NCBI RefSeq assembly: GCF_000218895.1 | Contig: NC_015694.1 | Span: 1-64,000, forward strand | From: Runella slithyformis DSM 19594 | GTDB taxonomy: Bacteria; Bacteroidota; Bacteroidia; Cytophagales; Spirosomataceae | DNA length: 64,000 nt | Direction of reading: 5' to 3' | Shown: piece by piece, positions 16,068-25,664 of the stretch | Numbering within the stretch: position 1 is the stretch's first letter | How the letters are laid out: each line of letters opens with the position of its first letter | Made by a program: the position numbers and the translations under genes | The notes under the pieces: generated by a model | What the model was told of the DNA's origin: nothing | What the model saw: only the letters and a program-made list of their open reading frames with translations | The model's database searches: none

Positions 16068-18559
16068 AAAAGCCAAAAAATATTGCCGACATCTTTCCCA
16101 TCCTTTCGATTGAAGAGCAGGGATTGATGGTGACCAGAAACGCCGATCTGTGTTTTGCTTATGCCATTGAATACCCGGAGGTTTTTATTCAGAGTGAAGC
16201 CAATTATCATACCTGCCTGGACACCGTACACGGGGCTTTAAAAAACCTGGGGGAGGGCTATTTAGTACACAAACAGGATTTTTTTATTGAAGACAAATAC
16301 ACGCCTGATTTCTCTTACATTCAGAACAATGATTTTGTCCTCAAACAAAACGAACTGAATTTTAAGGATCGCCCTTTTTTGAACCACAGGGGTTTTTTAT
16401 ACGTGATTTTACCCAACGAAGACCCTTTAAAGCGAACCAGTACCAACTCGTCACTTTTTAAGCGTTTCAGCCGGAGCAAAGAGGCGACTAAACCCAAAAC
16501 ACTGTCAGGTTTCATTGAGAAGAACAAGTCGTTTGCTTCTACAATAAATCAAAGTAAGCTTTTCAGGATTCGCAGGCTCAATCGCCTTGAAATCGCGGGA
16601 GATAAGCAGGTTCCGGGTTTACTGGATAATTATTTTACATTGGCCTTCGACGATAAGAACCTCTATGATATTTCAAGCGAAAACGGCGTATTTCGAGTGG
16701 GAAATCAGGCATCCTATACCTTTGTAATCAATGAATTGGATCAGTATCCACAGGAGTTGCCCCCCATTGTCAGTTTTAAGGATTACAGCACCGACCGAAC
16801 GAAAGTACCTGCCAGTTATGGTCTGAATTTCGGTCTGAATCTGCGGGTCAATCACGTGTATAACCAAATCCTTTATATTCCCTCACAGCAAAATTTGGTT
16901 ACCCAGCTGACGGGAGAGGTAAGACGGCATTTTTCCTTTTCGGCATGGAGTCGGGACAACACCTTTTCAATGGAGCAGAAAACGGCCTTCATTGATTCAA
17001 TGAAAGACGGTATGCAGGCAGTAAAAGGTCATTTTAACATTCAGACCTTTCATACTGACCGGGAAGAACTGGAAGAACAGAAGGATGTTGTTTCGGCCGC
17101 CATACAATCAACGGGGTTTATTTCCAAGGTGGCCACCACTTTTGGGGAACAGCTTTTTTGGTCCTGTATCCCTGGCAATGCCGCAGAGCTTGGCTATGAT
17201 AATTTCTCAACCTTAACCCTTGATAATGCGGTTTCTCTGTTCAATTACGAGACGAATTACAAAGATGTACCCTGGCAGAACGCCGGCATTCTGCTGACCG
17301 ACCGTTTCGGAAGTCCGCGTATTGTGGATGTATTTTTCAACCCCTTAAAGGAAAATCTGATCAGTAACCGCAATTTTACGGTCATCGGTCCGTCGGGGTC
17401 CGGCAAATCCTTTACGATGAATAATCTGGTGTATTATCTGCTTTCCTCCAAGGCACACGTGACCATCGTTGATATCGGACACAGTTATAAACGACTCGGT
17501 GAAATTATCGGCGCGCGTTACATTACACACTCGGATGAAGCGCCGATTCGACTTAACCCCTTTTATTTCAAAGCGGATGAATACGGTTTAAAAGGTCAGA
17601 ATGCGAATGAACTCAAAGAAGAGTTTAAACAGGTGATCTGTCAAATTCTTTTTCTCCTTTTCAAAAAGGAAGGTGATAAAATTACCAAATCGGAGGAAGT
17701 GACCATTTTCCATATGGTGACCGAGTATTATAATTATCTGGATACGCACAAAAAGATACGTCCCTGTTTTGATACATTTTACGAATTCACTAAAGACGTA
17801 TATCCTGATAAGTTCAGGAAAATGGGGGGACGTGCCGAACGTGAATTTGATTTGGAAAAGTTCTACTTCGTTTTAAGCCCCTTCTACAAAGACGGCCAGT
17901 ACGGCTATCTGTTGAACGCGACGGATGATGTTGATCTGTCCGAGGAACCGTTCGTAATATATGAACTTGATAACATCAAAGATCACCCCATTTTGCTGCC
18001 GGTCATCACGTTGATGATCACAAACACTTACGTAACAAAGCTTTTTAACCTTTCGGGGGTTTTGAAAATCCTTATCATCGAGGAGGCTTGGCGAGCGGTA
18101 TCATCGGAGTTTTTTGCCACGTTTTTGCTTTGGGCGTTCAAGACGGCCCGTAAGCACTTTGGAAGTATCGGTGTAGTCACGCAGGAAATAGAGGATTTGC
18201 TGAAGTCGGAAATCATTAAAGATGCCATTGTTCAAAACACTGATATTAAGATTATTATGGACATCCGTAAGTATTTACAGCAGGCCGAAGAAGTCTTAAG
18301 GCTCTTTAAGATTAACAGTGCGAATGTACCGCAGATTTTTTCCATTAATCGCAGTATGCAAAATTCCAATCGAGGCCCTTACAAAGAAATGGCTTTGGTA
18401 CTCGGAGATGTTTGTAAAGTCTACGGGGTTGAGGTTTCAAAGTACGGTGCGGCCATTTTTACGACCGAGCCCTCCGAAGTGGTACAAATTAAGCAGTTGG
18501 CCGCTAAAAAAGGTATCTCACAAATGCAGGCGGCTCTGGAGTGGGCTGATACCCGCTGA
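16064..18559 (+). CDS. traG: TraG conjugation ATPase (VirB4-like)
   Basis: An 831-residue ATPase. The N-terminal half is the VirB4-type docking region; the C-terminal half has Walker A GPSGSGKS (442-449), IVDIGHSYKRLGE and the Walker B-like ILIIEEAWRAVSS, then IGVVTQEIEDLL. Length, order after traF and motifs match Bacteroidota TraG. It energises assembly of the transfer channel at the inner membrane. No truncation or frameshift is seen. Confidence 0.95.
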   Translation: MKKPKNIADIFPILSIEEQGLMVTRNADLCFAYAIEYPEVFIQSEANYHTCLDTVHGALKNLGEGYLVHKQDFFIEDKYTPDFSYIQNNDFVLKQNELNFKDRPFLNHRGFLYVILPNEDPLKRTSTNSSLFKRFSRSKEATKPKTLSGFIEKNKSFASTINQSKLFRIRRLNRLEIAGDKQVPGLLDNYFTLAFDDKNLYDISSENGVFRVGNQASYTFVINELDQYPQELPPIVSFKDYSTDRTKVPASYGLNFGLNLRVNHVYNQILYIPSQQNLVTQLTGEVRRHFSFSAWSRDNTFSMEQKTAFIDSMKDGMQAVKGHFNIQTFHTDREELEEQKDVVSAAIQSTGFISKVATTFGEQLFWSCIPGNAAELGYDNFSTLTLDNAVSLFNYETNYKDVPWQNAGILLTDRFGSPRIVDVFFNPLKENLISNRNFTVIGPSGSGKSFTMNNLVYYLLSSKAHVTIVDIGHSYKRLGEIIGARYITHSDEAPIRLNPFYFKADEYGLKGQNANELKEEFKQVICQILFLLFKKEGDKITKSEEVTIFHMVTEYYNYLDTHKKIRPCFDTFYEFTKDVYPDKFRKMGGRAEREFDLEKFYFVLSPFYKDGQYGYLLNATDDVDLSEEPFVIYELDNIKDHPILLPVITLMITNTYVTKLFNLSGVLKILIIEEAWRAVSSEFFATFLLWAFKTARKHFGSIGVVTQEIEDLLKSEIIKDAIVQNTDIKIIMDIRKYLQQAEEVLRLFKINSANVPQIFSINRSMQNSNRGPYKEMALVLGDVCKVYGVEVSKYGAAIFTTEPSEVVQIKQLAAKKGISQMQAALEWADTR

Positions 18560-18597
18560 ATAATTTCTTCCTTTTTTTTACTAAAACAATCAGGCAC

Positions 18598-19704
18598 ATG
18601 AAAAAGACAATTGCCTTCATAACGGCTTTTGCGCTTGCTTTTGCCGTGCAGGCGCAGTTTGTGGTATCGGACCCTATGCACACGGGAGTGACCACGCTGA
18701 TCAAGCTCATTCAGGACCCCAGCTTTAAAACGATGGTCAAAAACATTGAGCAGCTTCAAAAGGTTGCTTCCACCGTTCGGCAGTTTCACAGAGGGATGGA
18801 AACCGTCAAAACCGTTCAGAACTGTGTTGCTAAAATGCAGAAACTCTCCGCTGCCGTCAGCCGCGACGGACACATTTACCCAACGGAATTTTCCGCCATG
18901 ACGCAGGATATTGAAGCCCTTGCCGCCGAGGGATCGAGCATATTTAAGGATATGCGAACAGCCACGACCCAGTCCGGGGGCGTTCTGAAAATGACCGATG
19001 CCGAGCGCGTCGTTTTTCTCGACAATGCTTATAAAAGAGTTTCCCGGTACAGTGCGACCATCGACCGCTATTTTGCGAAAGTTCGGTCGATGAGTATCCA
19101 AAGAAGCGGGAACAAAACGGATATGGCCAATACGGCTAAACTCTACAGGCTTGCCTCCCGGGTCGGCAGTGTAGGAAGCGGTGGGGAAATTTACCGCAAT
19201 ACGCGCGATTTGGCCTATGATATGGGTTATGACGACCGCGATACAAGTGTTTTGGACAAAGCCTATACCAATGCACAGGCCAAAGCCCTGCGGGAAAAAC
19301 AGTCCATCTGCGCAGAAAATCAGGCCAATTATTATGATGAACTGTACTTTAAAGAGGCACAGATGGATAAGGAAGCCTTTCAGGCACTGCTTGGCGAAGG
19401 CTATACTTTTGAGGCGAAGAAGGGCAGTTTTATGAATGTGGTTAAGGACATTGCTACCTTCAAAATGTATAAGCAGGTTATTGACGGTGTGGAGCAGCTT
19501 GTCGGTGAAAATACGTCAGATAAGGACATTCAGACTGAAATCAATGACAGCGTTAAAAACTTCATTGACCCCTCCGGCAAGGTTATTTCCAACGAAGAAT
19601 TTCAGCTGCAGCTGAAATTTAAGGCCCGTGAACTGATGCGTCCGGTCAGAGAGGAACTTAGGAAGAAATGGAAATTGGACGAATGTATGACCCTTGGTTA
19701 CTGA
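18598..19704 (+). CDS. TraI-like secreted transfer protein (VirB5-like position)
   Basis: A 368-residue protein with a signal peptide ending AVQAQ and a long helical body with many heptad-like stretches. In the Bacteroidota gene order this place between traG and traJ is held by TraI (DUF4141). It is longer than many TraI proteins, so the C-terminal half may carry an extra region. The gene overlaps traJ by 37 bases. Confidence 0.7.
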   Translation: MKKTIAFITAFALAFAVQAQFVVSDPMHTGVTTLIKLIQDPSFKTMVKNIEQLQKVASTVRQFHRGMETVKTVQNCVAKMQKLSAAVSRDGHIYPTEFSAMTQDIEALAAEGSSIFKDMRTATTQSGGVLKMTDAERVVFLDNAYKRVSRYSATIDRYFAKVRSMSIQRSGNKTDMANTAKLYRLASRVGSVGSGGEIYRNTRDLAYDMGYDDRDTSVLDKAYTNAQAKALREKQSICAENQANYYDELYFKEAQMDKEAFQALLGEGYTFEAKKGSFMNVVKDIATFKMYKQVIDGVEQLVGENTSDKDIQTEINDSVKNFIDPSGKVISNEEFQLQLKFKARELMRPVREELRKKWKLDECMTLGY

Positions 19705-20726
19705 AAAAAATGGAAAGCTTACTGACCATCATCAGCGAACTCTACGATAAACAGATTCCGATGGCTACCGCCATGTCAGAATCCATTGAGAAATACGTAA
19801 GAGCCTTTGCCGCCATCGGTGCATTGATTTACATTTTCGGGAGGGTAATCATGCAAATTGCGAACAATCAGGACATTGAGGTTTTTTCCCTGCTTCGGCC
19901 ATTTGTCATTTTCCTGCTTATTAATTCCGCTTCCCTGATCTGTAATGCTCTGGACAGTTTCGGGACCTTAGTGAGAAATCAGGTTAACTCCGGTAACCTG
20001 CAGATTGCGGAAAGAGTTGCGGCCCTGAATGATAAAATTCAGGAAAAAATAGACAGGAAATGGGAAGAAATCAGAACAAAGCCCGAATTATATAAAGACG
20101 CATTCGGGACAAATCAAACGGATGATGAATTCATGGGTACTGACTTTGTCATTGACTTTAAAATCGCGTTTGCCAAAGCGGAAGAATCCTTTAAATTCCA
20201 GCTTTTGAGCGTGATTCAGACCATTTTACTGGCCTTGATGTACATCGCGGAAAGCTGCCTGTTACTCATCAGCATCTCTTACCGACTCGTGCTCAGAATG
20301 GGTTTTCCCATCACGATTGCCCTGACCATTTTCCCGGGATTTACACAGACCTTTGCCAATTGGGCAGGACGCTACATTAATTTCGCGATTCTTCCCGCCG
20401 TGGCTGCCATGTACAGCCGGATCAGTTTTTCACTGGTAGAAACGTATCTGAATTATTATAACCCGGAAGAAGCCGTTCAGGGCATGGGTGCAGAAATGCA
20501 GCAGCCGGAATATCTGGGGCTTGCTTTTATGAGTCTGTTATTTCTCTCTCTTATCGGCTACATACAGGTACCCTCAATGTCCAACATGTTGGTAACTGTG
20601 GGTGGAGTGGGTCAGATTTTTCAAGCCCCTAACCGTACCGTCATGGGGGCAGGGGATGCCACCCAAAGAGCAGGAAAGAATATCCAAACGTATATGCACG
20701 AAAGGTTTAATCGCACTAAAAAATGA
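19668..20726 (+). CDS. traJ: TraJ-like channel membrane protein (VirB6-like)
   Basis: A 352-residue polytopic membrane protein with five or six helices (for example RAFAAIGALIYIFGRVIM, FVIFLLINSASLI, LLSVIQTILLALMYIAESCL, FMSLLFLSLIGYI). Conserved TraJ-type segments include FPITIALTIFPGFTQTFANW and PSMSNMLVTVGGVGQI. The frame begins inside traI; an alternative start is the ATG at 19686. It probably lines the inner-membrane part of the channel. Confidence 0.85.
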   Translation: MEIGRMYDPWLLKKMESLLTIISELYDKQIPMATAMSESIEKYVRAFAAIGALIYIFGRVIMQIANNQDIEVFSLLRPFVIFLLINSASLICNALDSFGTLVRNQVNSGNLQIAERVAALNDKIQEKIDRKWEEIRTKPELYKDAFGTNQTDDEFMGTDFVIDFKIAFAKAEESFKFQLLSVIQTILLALMYIAESCLLLISISYRLVLRMGFPITIALTIFPGFTQTFANWAGRYINFAILPAVAAMYSRISFSLVETYLNYYNPEEAVQGMGAEMQQPEYLGLAFMSLLFLSLIGYIQVPSMSNMLVTVGGVGQIFQAPNRTVMGAGDATQRAGKNIQTYMHERFNRTKK

Positions 20727-20956
20727 ATCAATACTTTCAAAAGAACCTCCTTGAATACTATAAAGTATTTGTCGGGGGCTGTGTCGCCGCTGTAGTCTTA
20801 ATGACTCTTTTGACCATTTATGTTATCAACAGCTCTTACGAAAGAGTCAAAAAAGCGGGCCGTGATACCTACGTTTTTTCGCCCAACGGCGCATCTATTC
20901 ACGTCTTTATCCCCCAACAAAATGGAAGAACTGCTAAAACTGCAAAAACATTTTAA
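20723..20956 (+). CDS. small membrane protein in the tra operon
   Basis: A 77-residue protein with one membrane helix (VFVGGCVAAVVLMTLLTIYVI). It overlaps traJ by four bases and traK by 35 bases, so it is embedded in the operon. No counterpart in the standard TraA-TraQ list is known to me. The overlap with traK means the two may be translationally coupled. Confidence 0.6.
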   Translation: MNQYFQKNLLEYYKVFVGGCVAAVVLMTLLTIYVINSSYERVKKAGRDTYVFSPNGASIHVFIPQQNGRTAKTAKTF

Positions 20957-21524
20957 TCGGGTAAAAATCATCACCATTATTACCCTGAGCGCTCTTGGTC
21001 TGGTATGTATCACGACTTTGGTATTGAGTTACCGAAGTACGAACGAGTTTTCCAAACGCATTTATATCGTTAACAAAAACGCCCAGTTTGAGGCCATTGC
21101 CGGGACCGTTACCGAGAACCGGCCGGTTGAAATAGGATATCATGTCAGACGTTTTCATGAATTGTTTTTTAACGTCATTCCCGATGCCGAAGAAATTGAA
21201 AACAGTACAAAAAAAAGTTTTTATCTGGCCGACGAATCCGCCAAAAAGCTTTATGATGATTTGAAGGAACAGCATTTTTATTCGGACATTATTCAGGGAA
21301 ATGTTGTGCAGAAAATTGCGATTGACAGCGTGGCCATCAATTCGGCTTTGTATCCCTACGAGGCCATTACCTACGCCACCATTAAGCAAACCAGAGCTAC
21401 TACAGGTGCCGTTAAGAAAATCGTCACGCACTGCCGACTCGAAGATACTCCCCGCAGCCTCCGAAGTCCGAACGGCCTTTTTATGCGAAATTTTAAGATT
21501 ATAGAATCTAAAATCTGGCGGTGA
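20922..21524 (+). CDS. traK: TraK-like protein (VirB8-like)
   Basis: A 200-residue protein with one N-terminal membrane helix (IITIITLSALGLVCITTLVLS) and a periplasmic domain ending RSLRSPNGLFMRNFKII. The segment EIGYHVRRFHELFFNVIPD is typical of Bacteroidota TraK. The ATG at 20922 is chosen because upstream codons of the open frame lie in the preceding gene and look non-coding. It overlaps traL by four bases. Confidence 0.88.
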   Translation: MEELLKLQKHFNRVKIITIITLSALGLVCITTLVLSYRSTNEFSKRIYIVNKNAQFEAIAGTVTENRPVEIGYHVRRFHELFFNVIPDAEEIENSTKKSFYLADESAKKLYDDLKEQHFYSDIIQGNVVQKIAIDSVAINSALYPYEAITYATIKQTRATTGAVKKIVTHCRLEDTPRSLRSPNGLFMRNFKIIESKIWR

Positions 21525-21706
21525 TGAATAAGACCCTTTTTGAGTTTTTTCTTACCTGCCTTTCCCGGCGTATTACCGCTTATGAACACCGATTCGCCGA
21601 CAATATCAATGCCTGGCAACGTGCTAATCCCAAGATTAGAAATACCGCACTTTTAATTCTCTTTTTTATCTGTCTTTTAATCATGTATTTCTCATGGAAA
21701 CACTAG
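21521..21706 (+). CDS. TraL-like small membrane protein
   Basis: A 61-residue protein with one C-terminal membrane helix (TALLILFFICLLIMYFSW). It lies between traK and traM and overlaps both, the place of TraL (DUF3989). It is shorter than most TraL proteins, so assignment is by position and topology. Confidence 0.65.
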   Translation: MMNKTLFEFFLTCLSRRITAYEHRFADNINAWQRANPKIRNTALLILFFICLLIMYFSWKH

Positions 21707-23049
21707 ATAATTCACAAAATACTGTCCGAAAATTAAGTCAGAGACAGTATCAGTTGGTGGCTTTGGCCATCGGTGCCCTTTTCAGTTTAGGCTTGGTACT
21801 TTGGGGCGTAGGTTTTTTTAAAACCGAAGAGAGTCAGGCAGCGGAAGAAAGTAAGACCGATGCCCTGGCCACTGTCCCGGCGGCAAAAAATCAGCCGCTT
21901 GAAAACGACAAGTATAAAACCGTATCGAAGAATGACCCCCGATTTGCCAAAACAGATAACAGCCTCAGCGTCGGCTATGTAGTCGGAGTTGAGCAAAATG
22001 ACCAAATTGCCGGCAACGAAGACCTTTCCGAGCAGGACTTTCAGGCAGTTGAAAGTGCAGGCCGGACCGGCTATCACCCCCAAAGTTCTGCCAAGAAGAA
22101 ACAACAGATCTACCAACAGAGCGCAGCTAGGCAAAGAGCCATACAGCGCGAGCAGGGCAGATTAGCTGATCCTAATTATGCGCTCTATAAAAAATCAAAT
22201 GAGGAATTGAGGGAAGAACGGCAGGAAGCGGAAGACAGAGAGATCAATCAGAGAACCGCCCAACTTGTGCTTGATAAGCTGGAAAAAAATCAAAATCAGT
22301 CAACACAGCAACAGATAAACCTGCCTGCTGAAAAAAAAAGAAGCCTTGATGATGATCTCCCCTCAGCGAAGCCCAAATCTCAGCTAACGGAAATTCAACC
22401 CGAAATCCAAAAAAATACGATTGGATTGCCCGTTACCAAGGCAGGCTTCTTTTATAATGTTTCGATGAAAAATAAAACCGGCTACTCCGCCAACGATGCG
22501 GTTTTGGCCGTGGTACACGGAAATGGAAGCGAAGGAATCAAAATACAAAACGGTACAACGGCCAAGATCAGATTGCTGCAAAATATCATTTTTCGGGTGA
22601 AAGGCGAACCGATTCTTCTTGAAAAGGGAACGATCCTGAACGGTCGCTGCAGCATCGGAGACGAGCGGGTATTTATTTCCATTACTTCAATGGTTATCGG
22701 CAATGCTATCTATCCTCTCACCGTTCAGGCCTACGATATGGATGGCCAATTAGGGATTTATGTACCCAATTTGCGGGAAAAAAATATGTTGGCTCAGAAC
22801 CTGAGCCGTACCGCTGCCGGCTCCATGAATGGAGGTTTTTTTGTCGGACAGGGCGGCATTGCGCAGCAAGTGGGAACACAGGTTGCCATCCAGGCCGCCC
22901 AACAGACCATGCAATCCGGTCGGCAATACATCACCGCTAAAGCTCAAAATCCCAAGGTGACTGTTCGCCCCAATTATCAGATACTTTTAAAATCAACCGA
23001 TTTTACTCCCACCACTTCAAATGCGCCTACCTATGAAGAAAATAATTAG
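21694..23049 (+). CDS. traM: TraM-like protein (VirB10-like)
   Basis: A 451-residue protein with an N-terminal membrane helix (YQLVALAIGALFSLGLVLW), a long glutamine- and charge-rich linker (about 45-240) and a C-terminal domain beginning near GFFYNVSM with VVHGNGSEGIKIQNGTTAKIR and GTILNGRCSIGDERVFI. This is the TraM/VirB10 layout that spans the envelope. The 3' end overlaps traN by 17 bases. Confidence 0.9.
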   Translation: METLDNSQNTVRKLSQRQYQLVALAIGALFSLGLVLWGVGFFKTEESQAAEESKTDALATVPAAKNQPLENDKYKTVSKNDPRFAKTDNSLSVGYVVGVEQNDQIAGNEDLSEQDFQAVESAGRTGYHPQSSAKKKQQIYQQSAARQRAIQREQGRLADPNYALYKKSNEELREERQEAEDREINQRTAQLVLDKLEKNQNQSTQQQINLPAEKKRSLDDDLPSAKPKSQLTEIQPEIQKNTIGLPVTKAGFFYNVSMKNKTGYSANDAVLAVVHGNGSEGIKIQNGTTAKIRLLQNIIFRVKGEPILLEKGTILNGRCSIGDERVFISITSMVIGNAIYPLTVQAYDMDGQLGIYVPNLREKNMLAQNLSRTAAGSMNGGFFVGQGGIAQQVGTQVAIQAAQQTMQSGRQYITAKAQNPKVTVRPNYQILLKSTDFTPTTSNAPTYEENN

Positions 23050-23956
23050 TTTTCTTTTGCTGCCTTTGTTTTTAAAGGCACAAAAACCCGTTGAAAACGC
23101 CAATAAACAAATGTTTAATGAGGTTTTTGCCAATCATAATCAGTACGTTTTGCCTGTTGATAAAGCTTCGGTGATTGGGAGTTATCCACTGGGAGTAAGT
23201 GATCAAAAGACGGTCCACGTTTTATTTCCTTCCGAAATCAAGGAAGTTGACGTGGGTAATCAAAACGTAGTTGTGCAGGTTACGGAAGCTTTTAATAACG
23301 TTCTGCGGGTGAAGGCAAACGCACGAAGTACCTTTAAGGAAACCAATGTTACGGTGATCTGTAAAGACGGCAAACTTTACAGTTTCCTTGCCAATTATCA
23401 GGATAATCCTGAGGTCATCAACCTCTCGATCGGACATAATCAAACCGCCGATGAGCGAATTTCCAGGGAGCTTGGCATTAACTTTCATCACCAAAAAGTG
23501 CTTGATGAAAATGACGAAAGCTTCAATGAGATTCAGGATCTCAGCGAACAGGCACTTGACAAACGCAGATACATTGCCAACGTAGGAGTGTATACGATGA
23601 AGGTAACGGCCCTGTTACGCGGCATCTACACTAAAGGCGACAATCTCTATTATCAGGTGGAGATCAGGAACCGCTCCGAAATTGACTACAGGATTGATTT
23701 TGCCAAGGTGTTTCTTTCCGATATTTCCGAAATCAGGCGCGTAGCCGTTCAGGAAGAGGAAATCCCCGTCAAATACCACCTCCCGACTGACAGAAACATT
23801 CCCGGTAACACGGACAAAATGTTTGTTTTTGTTGTCCCTGTCCGGGCAATTTCAGCGTCAAAGCAGGTTGATTTTGAACTCTTTGAAGAGAAAGGAGCAC
23901 GCCATTTACGTTTTACCATATCGCACAAACTGTTACAACGCGCCCGGCAATTATGA
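23033..23956 (+). CDS. traN: TraN-like protein (DUF4138, VirB9-like)
   Basis: A 307-residue secreted protein with a signal peptide (MKKIISFLLLPLFLKAQ) and the TraN-type segments VHVLFPSEIKEVDVGNQNVV and TVICKDGKLYSFLANYQDNP. TraN binds the TraM tail to form the outer-membrane core. The ATG at 23033 gives a proper signal peptide; the open frame begins four codons earlier. It overlaps traO by four bases. Confidence 0.9.
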   Translation: MKKIISFLLLPLFLKAQKPVENANKQMFNEVFANHNQYVLPVDKASVIGSYPLGVSDQKTVHVLFPSEIKEVDVGNQNVVVQVTEAFNNVLRVKANARSTFKETNVTVICKDGKLYSFLANYQDNPEVINLSIGHNQTADERISRELGINFHHQKVLDENDESFNEIQDLSEQALDKRRYIANVGVYTMKVTALLRGIYTKGDNLYYQVEIRNRSEIDYRIDFAKVFLSDISEIRRVAVQEEEIPVKYHLPTDRNIPGNTDKMFVFVVPVRAISASKQVDFELFEEKGARHLRFTISHKLLQRARQL

Positions 23957-24528
23957 GATATTTAACCATCATTTTACTGCTTTTTTCGGGTTTGGCTTAT
24001 GGTCAAACCCATCTCAGAGGTCAGCGTTATATTCAGATCGAAGCAGGATCCTACGATAAATTGCTGCCCGGCGTTCAAAAAGGACAAATGAATTATCATT
24101 GCCGAATCGGGCTGGGGTCTTACTCCAAACGCCTGAGAGGGGGATTGTTCTATCTGGGGTATGCCACCAAATCAACGCCTCTTACAGATGATGAAGGGAA
24201 TCCGGTGGGAGCGGTAATCCCTGTCAGTCAATTTACAGGCGGGTATCAGTACGAGCTTAACCTCGTTGAAAACGCTGCGAAAACATTTCTGATTAAGCTG
24301 CCTTTTGGCGGGCTGCTGGGGTACGAGAGTCTTAACGGCAATAAGACCAAATATGGCTCCTTTACGCTGCAAAAACACTCTGATCTTCTGTTTAGTATTA
24401 CCGCAGGGCTGGAATTCGAAATCCACAGTTTTGTCGTCGGTTATCGTCAGGCATATCACTTTACCGGCAACTACCAAAAATTTGGCTCATACCCATATGT
24501 CGGTCTTAAAATCCATTTTTTTCAATGA
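23953..24528 (+). CDS. traO: TraO-like outer-membrane protein
   Basis: A 191-residue protein with a signal peptide ending LAYGQ and alternating beta strands that end in an aromatic residue region (PYVGLKIHFF), typical of a small outer-membrane barrel. It is last in the operon, where TraO lies in Bacteroidota elements. Genes equivalent to TraP and TraQ are not seen downstream. Confidence 0.85.
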   Translation: MRYLTIILLLFSGLAYGQTHLRGQRYIQIEAGSYDKLLPGVQKGQMNYHCRIGLGSYSKRLRGGLFYLGYATKSTPLTDDEGNPVGAVIPVSQFTGGYQYELNLVENAAKTFLIKLPFGGLLGYESLNGNKTKYGSFTLQKHSDLLFSITAGLEFEIHSFVVGYRQAYHFTGNYQKFGSYPYVGLKIHFFQ

Positions 24529-24549
24529 AATACATCGTTGAATAAATTT

Positions 24550-24601
24550 AAGTACATACTGATTTGAGTAAATAAGTATGTACTTAAATAAGTACTTATT
24601 T
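24550..24601. promoter_or_regulatory. palindromes sharing the par-locus motif
   Basis: AAGTACATACT (24550-24560) and AGTATGTACTT (24575-24585) are 11-bp inverted arms; AAATAAGTACTTATTT (24586-24601) is a perfect 16-bp palindrome. AGTAAATAAGTAT inside the block (24567-24579) is the exact reverse complement of the par repeat at 1707-1719. A second binding site for the partition DNA-binding protein is possible. Confidence 0.5.
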
Positions 24602-24643
24602 TTGGGCCCTGATTGCCGCTCTCATTTCATGTAACACATTAAC

Positions 24644-24953
24644 ATGAAACCGGGCAGAAATACGGTCAAAATTATCTCTCGTGACATGGTTTATATCATC
24701 AAAAAAGATACAATACGAGTCACCGCCACTGTTTAATTTACTCATCTATAATTGGAGCTTTATATGGGTCAATTTCACAAATCCGACTGACCGGCGTCTC
24801 CCCGTGGATCAGATTCGGTTTACCTATCAAATCTTCGGGGAATCTCATCTTAAAGGTCGTTTTATTACAAAATCCAACGGAAATCATACCCTTACATTTA
24901 AGATATGTGATGAAAAGGTTTCCAAAAAATCATCAATCACGTTTAAACTCTGA
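24644..24953 (+). CDS. uncertain small gene, possibly frameshifted
   Basis: An ATG at 24644 opens 30 codons (MKPGRNTVKIISRDMVYIIK...). A second frame runs on to 24953 (IQYESPPLFNLLIYNWSF... ending SITFKL). Removing one A from the A6 run at 24701-24706 would join them into one protein of about 100 residues. No family is recognised. The two frames may also be unrelated or non-coding. Confidence 0.3.
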
Positions 24954-24958
24954 ACAAA

Positions 24959-25528
24959 ATGGAAATTACCGGAAAAATTATTGATATACTCCCTGCTCAG
25001 GAAGGAGAAGGTAAAAACGGAACATGGAAAAAGCAAAACATCATCATTGAATACGGTGATAAATATCCCCGGAAAGTGTGCGTCAGTCTTTGGGGAGAAC
25101 CGGCCACGCAGGAAAAATCAGCGATTGGAAAAGAAGTGGAAATCTCTTTGAATCTTGAAAGTCAGGAAAATAACGGGCGCTGGTACACCGAAGTGAAAGC
25201 ATGGAAATTTAAGATACTGTGCCTGGTGTTGTTTTTGTGTCTTGTCGGATGTAAGGAAAAAAGCGCCTACAAACCTTATTTAGGAGAGTGGAATAATGTA
25301 GGAACCGCTTTTTACGTCAACCAATGGGTGTTTACAGAGTCAAACAATAAGTTACAGGCAAAATTAATCAAACAGCTTAAAGCAGATGCTCCCCCTATGG
25401 TGTTGGAATATGCAGCGGATGTCGATGAGAACGGTAATGTCGTGATACACGCAGAACTTGATATGAAAGGAAATGTAACGGATGATAAGTTATTCCTTTT
25501 AGGTAAAATATACCAAAAAAATAAATAA
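24959..25528 (+). CDS. DUF3127-like OB-fold domain fused in frame to a lipoprotein
   Basis: A 189-residue frame. Residues 1-82 (MEITGKIIDILPAQEGEGKN..WKKQNIIIEYGDKYPRK..RWYTEVKAW) match DUF3127, a Bacteroidota OB-fold protein likely to bind DNA. Residues 79-98 then form a complete lipoprotein signal (KAWKFKILCLVLFLCLVGC). An in-frame GTG at 25193 would start the lipoprotein alone (111 residues). A fused product would place a DNA-binding domain before an export signal. Separate translation of the second half, or a deletion fusion of two genes, is more likely. Confidence 0.65.
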   Translation: MEITGKIIDILPAQEGEGKNGTWKKQNIIIEYGDKYPRKVCVSLWGEPATQEKSAIGKEVEISLNLESQENNGRWYTEVKAWKFKILCLVLFLCLVGCKEKSAYKPYLGEWNNVGTAFYVNQWVFTESNNKLQAKLIKQLKADAPPMVLEYAADVDENGNVVIHAELDMKGNVTDDKLFLLGKIYQKNK

Positions 25529-25664
25529 AAAATTTAATATATTGCATTGTCGGTTAATTTTGCGCGTGGTTTATGAGGTTTGTGCTTTTGTCTACATGTG
25601 AGTAGGGTAATTGCGGTTGTTTCTTTGTAGCAACAGGAGCCTTTTTGCAAAGGAAACAACGATA

